Below, in pieces: positions 35,458 through 44,330 of a stretch of DNA of 64,000 nt. This stretch comes from Fusibacter_A sp965140735 (GTDB lineage: Bacteria > Bacillota > Clostridia > Peptostreptococcales > Acidaminobacteraceae). A program made the position numbers and the translations under genes. The notes under the pieces were generated by a model, which searched no databases, was not told where the DNA came from, and saw nothing but the letters and a program-made list of their open reading frames with translations. Positions within the stretch are counted from its first letter, which is position 1. Every line of letters starts with the position of its first letter. The stretch is from assembly GCA_965140735.1 (NCBI GenBank), contig OZ223306.1:2356001-2420000 (forward strand). Reading direction: 5' to 3'.

Positions 35458-37298
35458 TATAAATGCATCTCCTCACTTGAAAATAGTTGGTAAATATATT
35501 CTGGATCAGAGGTAGTAAGCATTTTCTCTAAAATTTCAGTTTCTTCTATGGCCTCAGCAATGTTGGCAAGAAGCTGAATATGTTCATTCCCTTTCCCAGC
35601 AATACCAATAACGAGTTTGGCTAATTTATTTTCACCAAAGTCAATGCCATTTGGATATTGAATCACAACTATTCCAGAAGCAATAATGAGATCTTTGACA
35701 TTATTTTCACCATGTGGAATGGCTACACCGTTACCAATATAAGTTGAAAATTTTTCTTCTCTGCCCTTCATCCCTTGAATATAACCTTCTCCCACATAGC
35801 CACTTTCAAAAAGTAGCGTCCCTGCACGTTCAATGGCTTGTTCTTTTGTCACTGAAGCCTGATTTAATATAATATTACTTTTCATTAAAATTTCCGTTGG
35901 TTTTTTATTTTCCATTTTTACCTCCAAAATCGTACACTGCTCTATAATTTCATCTAATAGTAGCTCATATTGTTGTTTATCTAAAAAATCCTTAATCCCC
36001 ACATGAAGTGCCAATGGCGCTTGCTTTCTCGCTCTACCCACTAAATCCATAAACGTAATGACCACATCAGCCTCTCTAGGAATTTCATCAATGGCGATGT
36101 TTTCCACAGGTAAGTTAAGGTCATATTGAGTTAGTAATTTAGTTAAGAGCGATGCGCCCATGGCACTTGATCCCATCCCTGCATCGCAGGCAAAGTAAAT
36201 TTTAGAGATCTTGTAATCCCCTTTATAGTCTTTAAAAATTGAGAATTCTTGTGGCTCTTCAAGGATCACATCCCAGTTTTTTTTCCGCTTTAAAATCAAT
36301 CCACTTATAAAAAACGAAACAAATGCAGATAAACTCACCCCTATGATCACTCCGGCAAAGCTACTCTTTGGTGTCAACGCTAGTACTGCAAAGATACTGC
36401 CCGGGGAAGGTGTTGCCACAAGTCCGCACCCTAATATTTCAAAAGCAGAGATACCTGCCATGCCCCCTGTGATCACCGCAACAAAAAGTGCAGGATTAAG
36501 TAAAATATAGGGAAAGTAAATTTCATGAATGCCGCCAAGAAAGTGAATAATCACAGTACCAGGTGCCGTTTGCTTAATTTGACCTTTTCCATAAATCCAA
36601 TAAGCTAATAAGACGCCTAAACCCGGTCCTGGATTTGCCTCTAATAGAAAAAATATAGATTTTCCAGTATCCAATGATTCTTGAATGCCTAAAGGGCCAA
36701 GAACGCCATGATTAATAGCATTGTTAAGAAACAATACTTTGGCAGGCTCTATAAAAATCGCTGAAAGAAAAAGCAAATCATGTTTGACGACTATATTCAC
36801 TGCCTGTTCAAGCGATTGTGTCATCAAAAAAATAACTGGTCCAGCACCCTTATATGCAAAGATAATTAGGAACGTCCCCACAATACCTGCTGAAAAATTA
36901 CCCGTTAACATTTCAAACCCTGTGGGTACTTTTTCCTTAATCACTTGATCGACTTTCTTGATGATTAAAGCACCCAGTGGTCCCATGATCATAGCACCAA
37001 TAAACATGGGGATATCAGAGCCTACAATAAGCCCCATTGTCCCAATAACACCCACAACGCCACCTCTTGTTCCCGCCACTGCTCTGCCACCTGAATAGGC
37101 GATTAAAATCGGCAAGAGGTACATAATCATCGGATTTATGAGTTCGCTTAATGACGCATTAGGAACCCACCCCTTTTGATTAAATAATGTCGTAATGATT
37201 CCCCAAGTTACAAAAGCTCCTATATTAGGCATCACCATTCGACTTAAAAAACGTCCAAATCCTTGTAAATTTAACGTGATTTTTTCACGATTGATCAT
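35457..37298 (-). CDS. mtlA: PTS permease, mannitol type, EIICBA
   Basis: A polyol transporter that phosphorylates its substrate. IIC is at about residues 1-340 (FLSRMVMPNIGAFVTWGI; loop GGIHEIYFPY), IIB at about 370-460 with the phospho-cysteine in FACDAGMGSSAMGA, and IIA at about 475-613 with the histidine in GVAIPHGE. The start is ATG 37298 behind AAGGAGG. It overlaps the end of the regulator gene by 14 bp and is coupled to fruK downstream. Confidence 0.93.
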   Translation of the reverse strand: MINREKITLNLQGFGRFLSRMVMPNIGAFVTWGIITTLFNQKGWVPNASLSELINPMIMYLLPILIAYSGGRAVAGTRGGVVGVIGTMGLIVGSDIPMFIGAMIMGPLGALIIKKVDQVIKEKVPTGFEMLTGNFSAGIVGTFLIIFAYKGAGPVIFLMTQSLEQAVNIVVKHDLLFLSAIFIEPAKVLFLNNAINHGVLGPLGIQESLDTGKSIFFLLEANPGPGLGVLLAYWIYGKGQIKQTAPGTVIIHFLGGIHEIYFPYILLNPALFVAVITGGMAGISAFEILGCGLVATPSPGSIFAVLALTPKSSFAGVIIGVSLSAFVSFFISGLILKRKKNWDVILEEPQEFSIFKDYKGDYKISKIYFACDAGMGSSAMGASLLTKLLTQYDLNLPVENIAIDEIPREADVVITFMDLVGRARKQAPLALHVGIKDFLDKQQYELLLDEIIEQCTILEVKMENKKPTEILMKSNIILNQASVTKEQAIERAGTLLFESGYVGEGYIQGMKGREEKFSTYIGNGVAIPHGENNVKDLIIASGIVVIQYPNGIDFGENKLAKLVIGIAGKGNEHIQLLANIAEAIEETEILEKMLTTSDPEYIYQLFSSEEMHL

Positions 37299-39378
37299 AA
37301 CCGGCACCTCCTTGTAAGTGACGATTAAGCCAATTGTGAAGAATGCCCTTTAACTTGATTTCTATTTGTGTTTCAGTGCCTTCTTTAAGTGTCAACAAAA
37401 AGGCGTCATCCTCAATAAGTGCTTTGCTAACTTGACTTATTAATGCCAGTTGAACTTTACTAACATCTATAGGCATACACATAATTACGGCTAAATTTAA
37501 TGGTTCATTTTGATTTGTTTGAATTGGATTTACAAAACGCCATATTGAGAATTTTGAAGTATCAACTGCTTCTGTTTTAGTATGAATCAGTACGATGCCC
37601 TCACCGTGGATCACAGTACTGCCAAGCTTTTCTCTTGCCACGAGCTGTCTTAATAATACTTTTTTATGCTTTGAATCTCTCGCCATACAGTTCGCTATTT
37701 TTCTGAGCAACTCACTGATATTTTTTATTTTAATTTGAGTTTCAAGCGAAAAGCTTTGTTCAATGTTTAATATGGCTTCTGTCATATCATGCAAGTCTCT
37801 AACTTTGTCAGATTGATCTTTTTCTGGTATTTCATTAAACGATTTCACGTGACCCTTAAGAATATTGGTAACTTGAATTATTTTTTCGACATCTTCATCA
37901 AGTAAAAGTGGATTTACTTTTATACAGGGAAAATTAGATTGTTCTAAAAAAATCGTAGAGATTAATAAATCTATTCCCAGAGCTTCTAGCTTACCTAATA
38001 AAACATCTTCTTTCGAAAATTGACCTACCAGTTCTAAATTGGTGAACAACTTAGAAACTCTAGAATAAAGCAAACTTGAAGTCCCAATCCCACTTGAACA
38101 AACAATACCCGTTCTCAGCTTTTGCTCCTGATGTTGTGCCTTTCTATATCTTTCAATGGCAGCACCAAAGTGCATTGCCAAATACCCTATTTCCTCATCT
38201 GGAACGATTACCTTATATGCATCACGCATTATAGAAGCTGTCTTTTCAGACATTGTATAAATTTCTGGATACATCTCTTTAATTTTATCCAGCAGTGGAT
38301 TTCGAATATCTAGGCTGAGTTTCATCCGCGTTACTGCTGGTTTTAAATGACTCACAAGACCAATTAATAGCTTTTCATCCTCATTGAAATCGTAACCACT
38401 TAAGTGTTTAAACGCATTAATCATTTGTGACGCCAAGCGTGTGATTTCAAAATTAGTCAGTATTAGATCATTTTGATCTATAATCGCACCTGTTCTCAAT
38501 TTTGACCCTTTTAAGTGCATGGTAATGTATCCAAGTTCGTCCTCTGGAAACTTAATCCCAAAAGTTTCTTCTACGCGATCACCTATAGTTCTGGCAATCT
38601 CAAATTGTGCATCTTTTTTCAGACCACTTAGGATCTCAGCATTCATAAAAATGCTCTCGCCCCTTTTGATTCTTTGAACTGCAATGGCAAGATGAATCAT
38701 CAATCCCACATATGAACCATCCGTTAATCTATTGGCCAAATAGTGCTCATAGTTTTTAAGCAGTACACTGACATTGATCAATATTTCTTTGTCAATAACC
38801 GTTTCTACTAAATCACTTTGTATATCACTACTATCCAGTAGCGCAATTAAATCTTGATGCTCATAATTCTGATATAGAAAATCGACAATTGCTTTTCTGA
38901 ACTGCCTCTCTTGCCCCTCAAGGTAAACGCCAAATCCAGGTTTTCTAACGAGCTTGATTTCCCGACTTGCAAACCAAGGTTCAATTTTATCCATATCATA
39001 TGAAATCGTTGCCTCAGAAACGCCAAGCTGTGCTGCGAAATAATAAAATTTTCTGGGCTCACGACTTTTTAAAAGTTCAATGATCAACATGTGCTGTCTT
39101 TCTTCCTGTGATAAATGATCCTCTGCTGTTTGATTTAACAAAGCATTAATCTTTATCTTTTGTTGCTCTGATGCCTCTAACTTTAATCCTAACCGTGTTT
39201 TCTTATGAAGGACCATACCAAGTTCCTTGGTGAGCCGCTCAACGTCCTCCATCTCTCTGAAAATTGTCCTTTTGCTGATATTCAATTGCTTGGCGATTTC
39301 AGATACCGCCATATAATCGGTTTGATGACTTAAAATGTCAACGATCTCCATAACTCTTCTAGAATAAATCAACTTCAT
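37285..39378 (-). CDS. mtlR: MtlR-type PRD transcription activator
   Basis: A PTS-controlled activator of 697 residues. N-terminal helix-turn-helix domains (AVSEIAKQLNISKRTIFREME, then AAQLGVSEATISYDMDKI) precede two PRD domains, an EIIB-like domain (GIVCSSGIGTSSLLYSR) and an EIIA-like domain (GEGIVLIHTKTE). Its state is expected to follow phosphorylation by HPr and the permease. The first ATG directly touches GGAGG, so the true start may be the TTG two codons later. It lies between two mannitol-type permeases. Confidence 0.92.
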   Translation of the reverse strand: MKLIYSRRVMEIVDILSHQTDYMAVSEIAKQLNISKRTIFREMEDVERLTKELGMVLHKKTRLGLKLEASEQQKIKINALLNQTAEDHLSQEERQHMLIIELLKSREPRKFYYFAAQLGVSEATISYDMDKIEPWFASREIKLVRKPGFGVYLEGQERQFRKAIVDFLYQNYEHQDLIALLDSSDIQSDLVETVIDKEILINVSVLLKNYEHYLANRLTDGSYVGLMIHLAIAVQRIKRGESIFMNAEILSGLKKDAQFEIARTIGDRVEETFGIKFPEDELGYITMHLKGSKLRTGAIIDQNDLILTNFEITRLASQMINAFKHLSGYDFNEDEKLLIGLVSHLKPAVTRMKLSLDIRNPLLDKIKEMYPEIYTMSEKTASIMRDAYKVIVPDEEIGYLAMHFGAAIERYRKAQHQEQKLRTGIVCSSGIGTSSLLYSRVSKLFTNLELVGQFSKEDVLLGKLEALGIDLLISTIFLEQSNFPCIKVNPLLLDEDVEKIIQVTNILKGHVKSFNEIPEKDQSDKVRDLHDMTEAILNIEQSFSLETQIKIKNISELLRKIANCMARDSKHKKVLLRQLVAREKLGSTVIHGEGIVLIHTKTEAVDTSKFSIWRFVNPIQTNQNEPLNLAVIMCMPIDVSKVQLALISQVSKALIEDDAFLLTLKEGTETQIEIKLKGILHNWLNRHLQGGAGYDQS

Positions 39379-39552
39379 CCTCCAACCTTTTTTAATAGAG
39401 ACATTTTTTATGATCTAGCATTAATTATTAAACGAATTTTCAGATTATTCATCTTGTCTCTATTATACTATTAAAGTTGGTGGAATCAGCCTTAAACTTA
39501 CTCTGCATTGACAGCATTCATTAGTGCCACTATTGAATAAGAGCTTATATAC

Positions 39553-39582
39553 AGAAACAGTGAAGCTTTCTCCACTGTTTCT
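39553..39582 (-). terminator. Hairpin after the EIICB gene
   Basis: A perfect 10-bp stem AGAAACAGTG/CACTGTTTCT lies 18 bp past the EIICB stop. The T-tract on the minus strand is weak (TGTATATAAG), so it may terminate poorly and let transcription reach mtlR. Confidence 0.5.
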
Positions 39583-39599
39583 AAGACTAGACATTATCC

Positions 39600-40982
39600 T
39601 TATTTTTTTAAGCGTTCAACCAGTTCATCGTAAATTGGATTACCTACAAATTGATCAATCGTAATGAGCTCTGCTGTCTGACATTTTGCACTCGCTCTCT
39701 CGCCTAAGCTTATATGCGTGATTACGATATCTGCATCAGATGGAATATCTTCAATAGATGTGTTTATTACTTCAATATTCAAGCCTGCTTTGTTAATTTT
39801 CTTTCTAAGTGTAGTTGCACCCATCGCACTTGATCCCATACCTGCGTCACAAGAAACTACAATTTTTTTTACCGACTGTGCCACTTGACCTTTTGACGCT
39901 GCTTTCATGTTTTGAACCGATGATTTTGCACTTTCTAAATCGCCATCGTCTCCTTTTCTTTTAATGAAAAATGCAGCTACAAAGAATGAGACCGCTGTTG
40001 AAATGATAACACCTGCAAGTACTGCCAACAATCCCCCTCTTGGTGTCATCGCCATCAGTGCAAGTATACTACCAGGAGACGGTGTTGCAATTAGACCTGC
40101 GCCTAAAATACTAAATGTAAACACGCCACTCATGCCCCCAGCGATTACAGCAAGAACAAGTGCTGGATTCATCAATACGTATGGGAAATAAATTTCATGA
40201 ATACCACCAAGGAAATGAATAATAATAGCACCTGGAGCCGTTTGTTTAACCATACCTTTAGCAAACACCCAATATGCTAAAAGGATACCAAGACCTGGTC
40301 CTGGATTTGTTTCAAGTAAAAAGAAGATTGATTTTCCGGATTCTGTTGCTTGTTGAATCCCAAGTGGACTTAATACACCATGATTCATCGCGTTATTGAG
40401 AAATAAAATTTTACCTGGTTCAATTAAAATTGACGTAAGCGGTAATAGTTTGGCATTTACGATACCTTCAACGCCTGCTTTAAGTACATTGTTTAAAGCC
40501 ACTACTACAGGACCAATTACTACAAAAGCAAGTAATGCCAAGATCATTGAAATAATACCAGCAGAGAAATTCGCCACTAACATTTCAAACCCAGCGGGTA
40601 TTTTACCTGCCACAGCATCATCCCATTTTTTGATGACCCAGCCACCGAGTGGCCCCATGATCATTGCACCCATAAACATTGGAATATCAGCACCTACGAT
40701 GACACCCATAGCCGCTACGGCGCCGACTACGCCACCACGTACACCACCCACTAATTTACCCCCTGTATAAGCAATTAATGTTGGTAGCAAATACGTGATC
40801 ATTGGTCCTACTAACGTGGATAAACGTTCATTTGGTAGCCAGCCTGTTGGAATAAATAATAATGTTATGATACCCCATGCCATAAATGCACCAATATTGG
40901 GCATCACCATACTGCTTAAAAATCGACCAAACTTTTGCACGCCACCTTTACCAGTACCATGTGACCCTAATACATTTTCCAT
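39600..40982 (-). CDS. PTS permease, mannitol type, EIICB (no IIA domain)
   Basis: A paralogue of the EIICBA at 35457, similar along its length: FLSSMVMPNIGAFMAWGI and GGIHEIYFPY in IIC, and VSCDAGMGSSAMGA in IIB. The 460-residue chain stops after IIB, so it needs a IIA from elsewhere, most simply the IIA of the downstream EIICBA. The site GGGGGAT precedes the ATG. The two copies around mtlR suggest duplication and use of related polyols. Confidence 0.92.
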   Translation of the reverse strand: MENVLGSHGTGKGGVQKFGRFLSSMVMPNIGAFMAWGIITLLFIPTGWLPNERLSTLVGPMITYLLPTLIAYTGGKLVGGVRGGVVGAVAAMGVIVGADIPMFMGAMIMGPLGGWVIKKWDDAVAGKIPAGFEMLVANFSAGIISMILALLAFVVIGPVVVALNNVLKAGVEGIVNAKLLPLTSILIEPGKILFLNNAMNHGVLSPLGIQQATESGKSIFFLLETNPGPGLGILLAYWVFAKGMVKQTAPGAIIIHFLGGIHEIYFPYVLMNPALVLAVIAGGMSGVFTFSILGAGLIATPSPGSILALMAMTPRGGLLAVLAGVIISTAVSFFVAAFFIKRKGDDGDLESAKSSVQNMKAASKGQVAQSVKKIVVSCDAGMGSSAMGATTLRKKINKAGLNIEVINTSIEDIPSDADIVITHISLGERASAKCQTAELITIDQFVGNPIYDELVERLKK

Positions 40983-41013
40983 AAGATCCCCCTTAAATAT
41001 TTTGATATACGAT

Positions 41014-41035
41014 TTGCAATCACAAGCGATTACAA
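41014..41035. promoter_or_regulatory. Inverted repeat upstream of the EIICB gene, possible operator
   Basis: TTGCAATC and GATTACAA face each other with a 6-base spacer, 32-53 bp upstream of the EIICB start. The middle (TCGCTTG on the minus strand) partly fits a CcpA cre box, and an MtlR site is also possible. Weak evidence. Confidence 0.35.
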
Positions 41036-41086
41036 CTTGATTATAGGGACAAATGGCTGTATTTTACAAACAAAAGACAATGAAAA

Positions 41087-41109
41087 ATGTCACCGTTTAA
41101 TGGTGACAT
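41087..41109. terminator. Hairpin terminator after the antiporter gene
   Basis: A perfect ATGTCACC/GGTGACAT stem with T-rich sequence on the minus strand (TTTTTCATTG) and on the plus strand (CTTTTAT). A second weaker hairpin (TCTGAT/ATCAGA) lies at about 41131-41156. Together they separate the antiporter from the PTS genes. Confidence 0.7.
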
Positions 41110-41209
41110 CTTTTATAAATGAGTGAGATTCTGATCTGACGCAACATATAAAATCAGATATTTTTTTGAACATTTACTCAAAACATCTTTAATAAAATGA
41201 CAAAGTTTT

Positions 41210-42955
41210 CTATAAAAATCTAAAAACGAATGCTACTATGAAGGTTGGTATAAGTGCTGATTTAAAAAGCGACATCGGTTCAATGCCGAATTCAAAATAT
41301 TTCTTGAGGATAGACTGACCGATTGGATTAGGAGCATTTGCAATCAAAGTGAGACCACCGCCTGTTACGGCACCAGATACAACCGCATATTTAAGACTTT
41401 CAGAAAGATTTGGTACTAAACTGCTCAAATAAGTGATGGCTGCATTATCGTTAAACGCAGTGAGCAAAATAGATGTCGCATTAAGAATACCAGAGGGCAA
41501 GTCTGCGAGCACAGGTTCTATCCACCAAGCCTGAACACTGCTGTGAATGATTAAACCAGACAAGAAAAACGCAACCATAAGTGCTGGTTTTAGATTAATT
41601 CTGTTTTGATATTCTGCCGTAACTTGAACAAAACCTAAAAAGAATAAAAAACCTCCTAAAAATAGAACAGGTTCGTGATCATTGATGACAACCCATGCAA
41701 GGAAAAATAAATGTACCATCATAATCCATAGAGGTAGCTTATCATCTCTAGAGTCCCATTCTGGATCGCGGTAAAAGGGCCTTATTTCTTTTGGAAGCAA
41801 CCCCGGAATAGTCCTTTTCATTTCATTGATCTTAATACTGTCAAAGCGTTGTGACAGCACTTCGTCAATGTTGTATTCAGCGAGTTCTTGATCGCTCAAA
41901 TGGCGTTGCGCTTCGGCTTCGATATCTGCCTTAATCATATCTGAAGTCTCATTGAGCCTGTGGCTATAACCCAACTTTTTATCCACTTGCCACTCTAAAG
42001 CATCGATCTGCTCTGATATAACCGCTTTATCTATAAATCTTCTTTGAATGTATTTTTTAAAACGATCCTTCTTATAGGCATCTTCAAGTAATGTAAACTC
42101 CTTTTTAAAATATAGGAGCATGATGATGTTGTTAATCAATATCCCAAGCACAGCTTTCCATCCAAAATTGATAAACATGAAAGAAGTTGACCAATGCCAA
42201 ACATTTGAAATCATCAATATCGGTGGTGCTGCAAAATTAGTTAAAGTGCCTCCAATAGATACATTTACAAAGAGCAGCGCCAATGTCATATATTTTATTT
42301 TCTTACTTGGATTGAGATCAAAAAATTTATCAGAGAGCAAATAAGCTGAAATAATCATTGCAGCAGGTTCAGTAATTAATGACCCTAATAGTGGTCCCAC
42401 GGTTAAAATAACAAACCACCAGACCTCTAGCTTCCCTCCTATAAACTTGACCAGCTTCCACAAAATAAGTTCTACAAACTTTAAAATAGGTCTACTGGCT
42501 GCTATGGTCATGATCACAATGACAAAGAGCGGTTCTGTATATTTAAGCGCCCCAACATAAGTCACATAAGTTTCCCAGTTGTAAAAAAGCGTAATGGCGA
42601 TAGCGAGCACCACACTCCAAAGGCCAAAGACTACTTCTATTTCTCCCATGAAGTGCAAAAGCTCAACCTTTATTGAGCTGTCTTGAACACCTATTTTTTG
42701 CGCGTAAGACAATATCTTGCTGCTTAAAAAAGCATGTATTATTGCAAGGCTAAAAATAATTGTTGCCGCAAGATTAAATGGATTCTGTTGAACTCTATAA
42801 ATCAAAGTGTCTAATATGCCGCCGTCAGCTGGATCATCATAAGATTCAATCGGCATTGGAAAAGACTCAGGTTGAATCAAATCATCATTTGCACTGGCAA
42901 TCCCAAAAAACAAAAGCATGATCATCACGACCATGCAAATTTTTATCGCTTTCAT
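41210..42955 (-). CDS. Putative Na+/H+ antiporter (Na_H_antiport_2-like)
   Basis: A polytopic membrane protein of about 581 residues with an N-terminal signal-like helix and some 11 further helices. The pattern TVGPLLGSLITEPAAMIIS, GGTLTNFAAPPILM, TAFNDNAAITYLSSL and GGGLTLIANAPNPIGQ matches the putative antiporter family in the ion transporter superfamily, with the inverted-repeat helices around N/D-rich motifs. A large hydrophilic loop at about 290-390 separates the halves. The ATG at 42955 is seven bases after GGGGG. The ion specificity is inferred. Confidence 0.82.
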   Translation of the reverse strand: MKAIKICMVVMIMLLFFGIASANDDLIQPESFPMPIESYDDPADGGILDTLIYRVQQNPFNLAATIIFSLAIIHAFLSSKILSYAQKIGVQDSSIKVELLHFMGEIEVVFGLWSVVLAIAITLFYNWETYVTYVGALKYTEPLFVIVIMTIAASRPILKFVELILWKLVKFIGGKLEVWWFVILTVGPLLGSLITEPAAMIISAYLLSDKFFDLNPSKKIKYMTLALLFVNVSIGGTLTNFAAPPILMISNVWHWSTSFMFINFGWKAVLGILINNIIMLLYFKKEFTLLEDAYKKDRFKKYIQRRFIDKAVISEQIDALEWQVDKKLGYSHRLNETSDMIKADIEAEAQRHLSDQELAEYNIDEVLSQRFDSIKINEMKRTIPGLLPKEIRPFYRDPEWDSRDDKLPLWIMMVHLFFLAWVVINDHEPVLFLGGFLFFLGFVQVTAEYQNRINLKPALMVAFFLSGLIIHSSVQAWWIEPVLADLPSGILNATSILLTAFNDNAAITYLSSLVPNLSESLKYAVVSGAVTGGGLTLIANAPNPIGQSILKKYFEFGIEPMSLFKSALIPTFIVAFVFRFL

Positions 42956-43022
42956 CGCCATTCCCCCTCTGAAGTTTCATACCCCATTTGACGTGAAAGT
43001 CTCTATTCTATTTTTTAAAAGT

Positions 43023-44156
43023 TTATCTTGTCAAAATTTTAATCAATTGCTCTATAATCAGACTTTGTTCATCATCCGTCAACTCAGTATGAATTGGTAA
43101 TCTTAAAATTCTTTTAGCCACAGATTCCGTTATGATAAGATCTGTATTTTCATACCCCAACTTACATCCCATAGGACTGCTGTGAAGTGGCTGATAATGT
43201 GTCATTAACTGGATGCCTTTTTGAGCAAGCGCTGTCACGACTTTAGCCTTCTCTTCTTCTGTGTTAGTGAGAATATAGAAAAGGTGACCATTACCAACAT
43301 CACCTCTTGAGCATTTTATTTGCTTCGCTCTATTAAGCGGTTCTAAAGCATCTTGATATCGCTTCCAAATCCATTTTCTTCGATTTGTGACTTCTTCTAA
43401 GAAAGGTAATGTCTCCAGTAAAAAACGCATCTGATAAGGAGACATCATAAACTCACTGCCTACTTGCTGCCATCTATAATTTTGAACCTTCCCTTTTATA
43501 AAAGCATCTTGGTCTGTCCCATGATGTATAATTTCAAGACAAGCTTCATTGAGTCGATCTTCGCTTACAAACAAACAGCCCCCATGACCACCAGAAGTAA
43601 TATTCTTTGTGTGATGAAAACTCAAACACCCCATAGTGCCATGTAAACCATAACCCTTATCTTTATATCCACTGTTGATGCAATGAGACGCATCTTCAAG
43701 CAATGTAATGCCACGATCCCTTGACAAGTTCATCAAAGCTTCAAAATCACGATTGACACCACCATAGTGAATAGGAATAACCACTTTAGTTCGGTCTGTT
43801 ATAGCGGCTTCAACTTTATGGACATCCAAATTGAGACTTTCAGGTTCAATATCCACAAATTTGAGCTTTGCCCCCACTCTTGCAAACGCATTGGCAGTGG
43901 AAACATGTGTAAATGATGGTAAGATCACTTCATCATTTGGTTTTAAATTTAAAGCCAGTGCCATGACTTCAAGCGCACTTGTGGCTGAATTCAAAAAATG
44001 AACATGCTTAATAGACTGGTATAATGGTAACTTTCTAAAGGTTTCCACCAGTGCTTCTTGTAATACATAAGGATCTTCAAATGGGTTTTCTTTGATTTTT
44101 TCACAGACTTTGTTGATAATCGTTTTATTTGAGTAGGGTTTATGGTATTCAATCAT
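43023..44156 (-). CDS. DegT/DnrJ/EryC1 sugar aminotransferase, RffA-like
   Basis: A PLP enzyme that aminates a nucleotide-sugar. The PLP lysine is K184 in FHHTKNITSGG; DEVILPSFTHVSTANAF and VIPIHYGGV are typical of dTDP-4-dehydro-6-deoxyglucose aminotransferase (RffA/WecE). It has 377 residues. The N terminus reads like the family except for a short change in the nucleotide-binding start. It is not in an obvious sugar-nucleotide operon here; the glycosyltransferases at 47421 and 55145 may use related sugars. Confidence 0.85.
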   Translation of the reverse strand: MIEYHKPYSNKTIINKVCEKIKENPFEDPYVLQEALVETFRKLPLYQSIKHVHFLNSATSALEVMALALNLKPNDEVILPSFTHVSTANAFARVGAKLKFVDIEPESLNLDVHKVEAAITDRTKVVIPIHYGGVNRDFEALMNLSRDRGITLLEDASHCINSGYKDKGYGLHGTMGCLSFHHTKNITSGGHGGCLFVSEDRLNEACLEIIHHGTDQDAFIKGKVQNYRWQQVGSEFMMSPYQMRFLLETLPFLEEVTNRRKWIWKRYQDALEPLNRAKQIKCSRGDVGNGHLFYILTNTEEEKAKVVTALAQKGIQLMTHYQPLHSSPMGCKLGYENTDLIITESVAKRILRLPIHTELTDDEQSLIIEQLIKILTR

Positions 44157-44211
44157 ATGTTTAACTCACCTCTTCAAATCCTTCAACATCGGGCTTTATT
44201 TTTGACAAAAC

Positions 44212-44250
44212 AAAGCGCTTTTTCATCATTATATCATGAAAAAGCGCTTT
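44212..44250 (-). terminator. Strong hairpin terminator
   Basis: A perfect 15-bp stem AAAGCGCTTTTTCAT/ATGAAAAAGCGCTTT with a 9-base loop. On the minus strand GTTTTG follows. It lies between the rhodanese gene and the aminotransferase gene. Confidence 0.75.
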
Positions 44251-44294
44251 AATTTTATAAGCAATTTGATATAAAGTTAAATATCTAAGCTCTG

Positions 44295-44327
44295 GTTAGT
44301 ATGTCAATTGACTTTTGACACTCTAAC
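44295..44327. repeat. Short palindrome, TAGAGTGTCAAAAGT family
   Basis: GTTAG..TGTCAA faces TTTTGACA..CTAAC. The right arm, read on the minus strand (TTAGAGTGTCAAAAGT), recurs at the edge of the larger hairpin at 50975-51084. It begins 3 bp after the stop of the rhodanese gene. Confidence 0.45.
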
Positions 44328-44330
44328 GCT

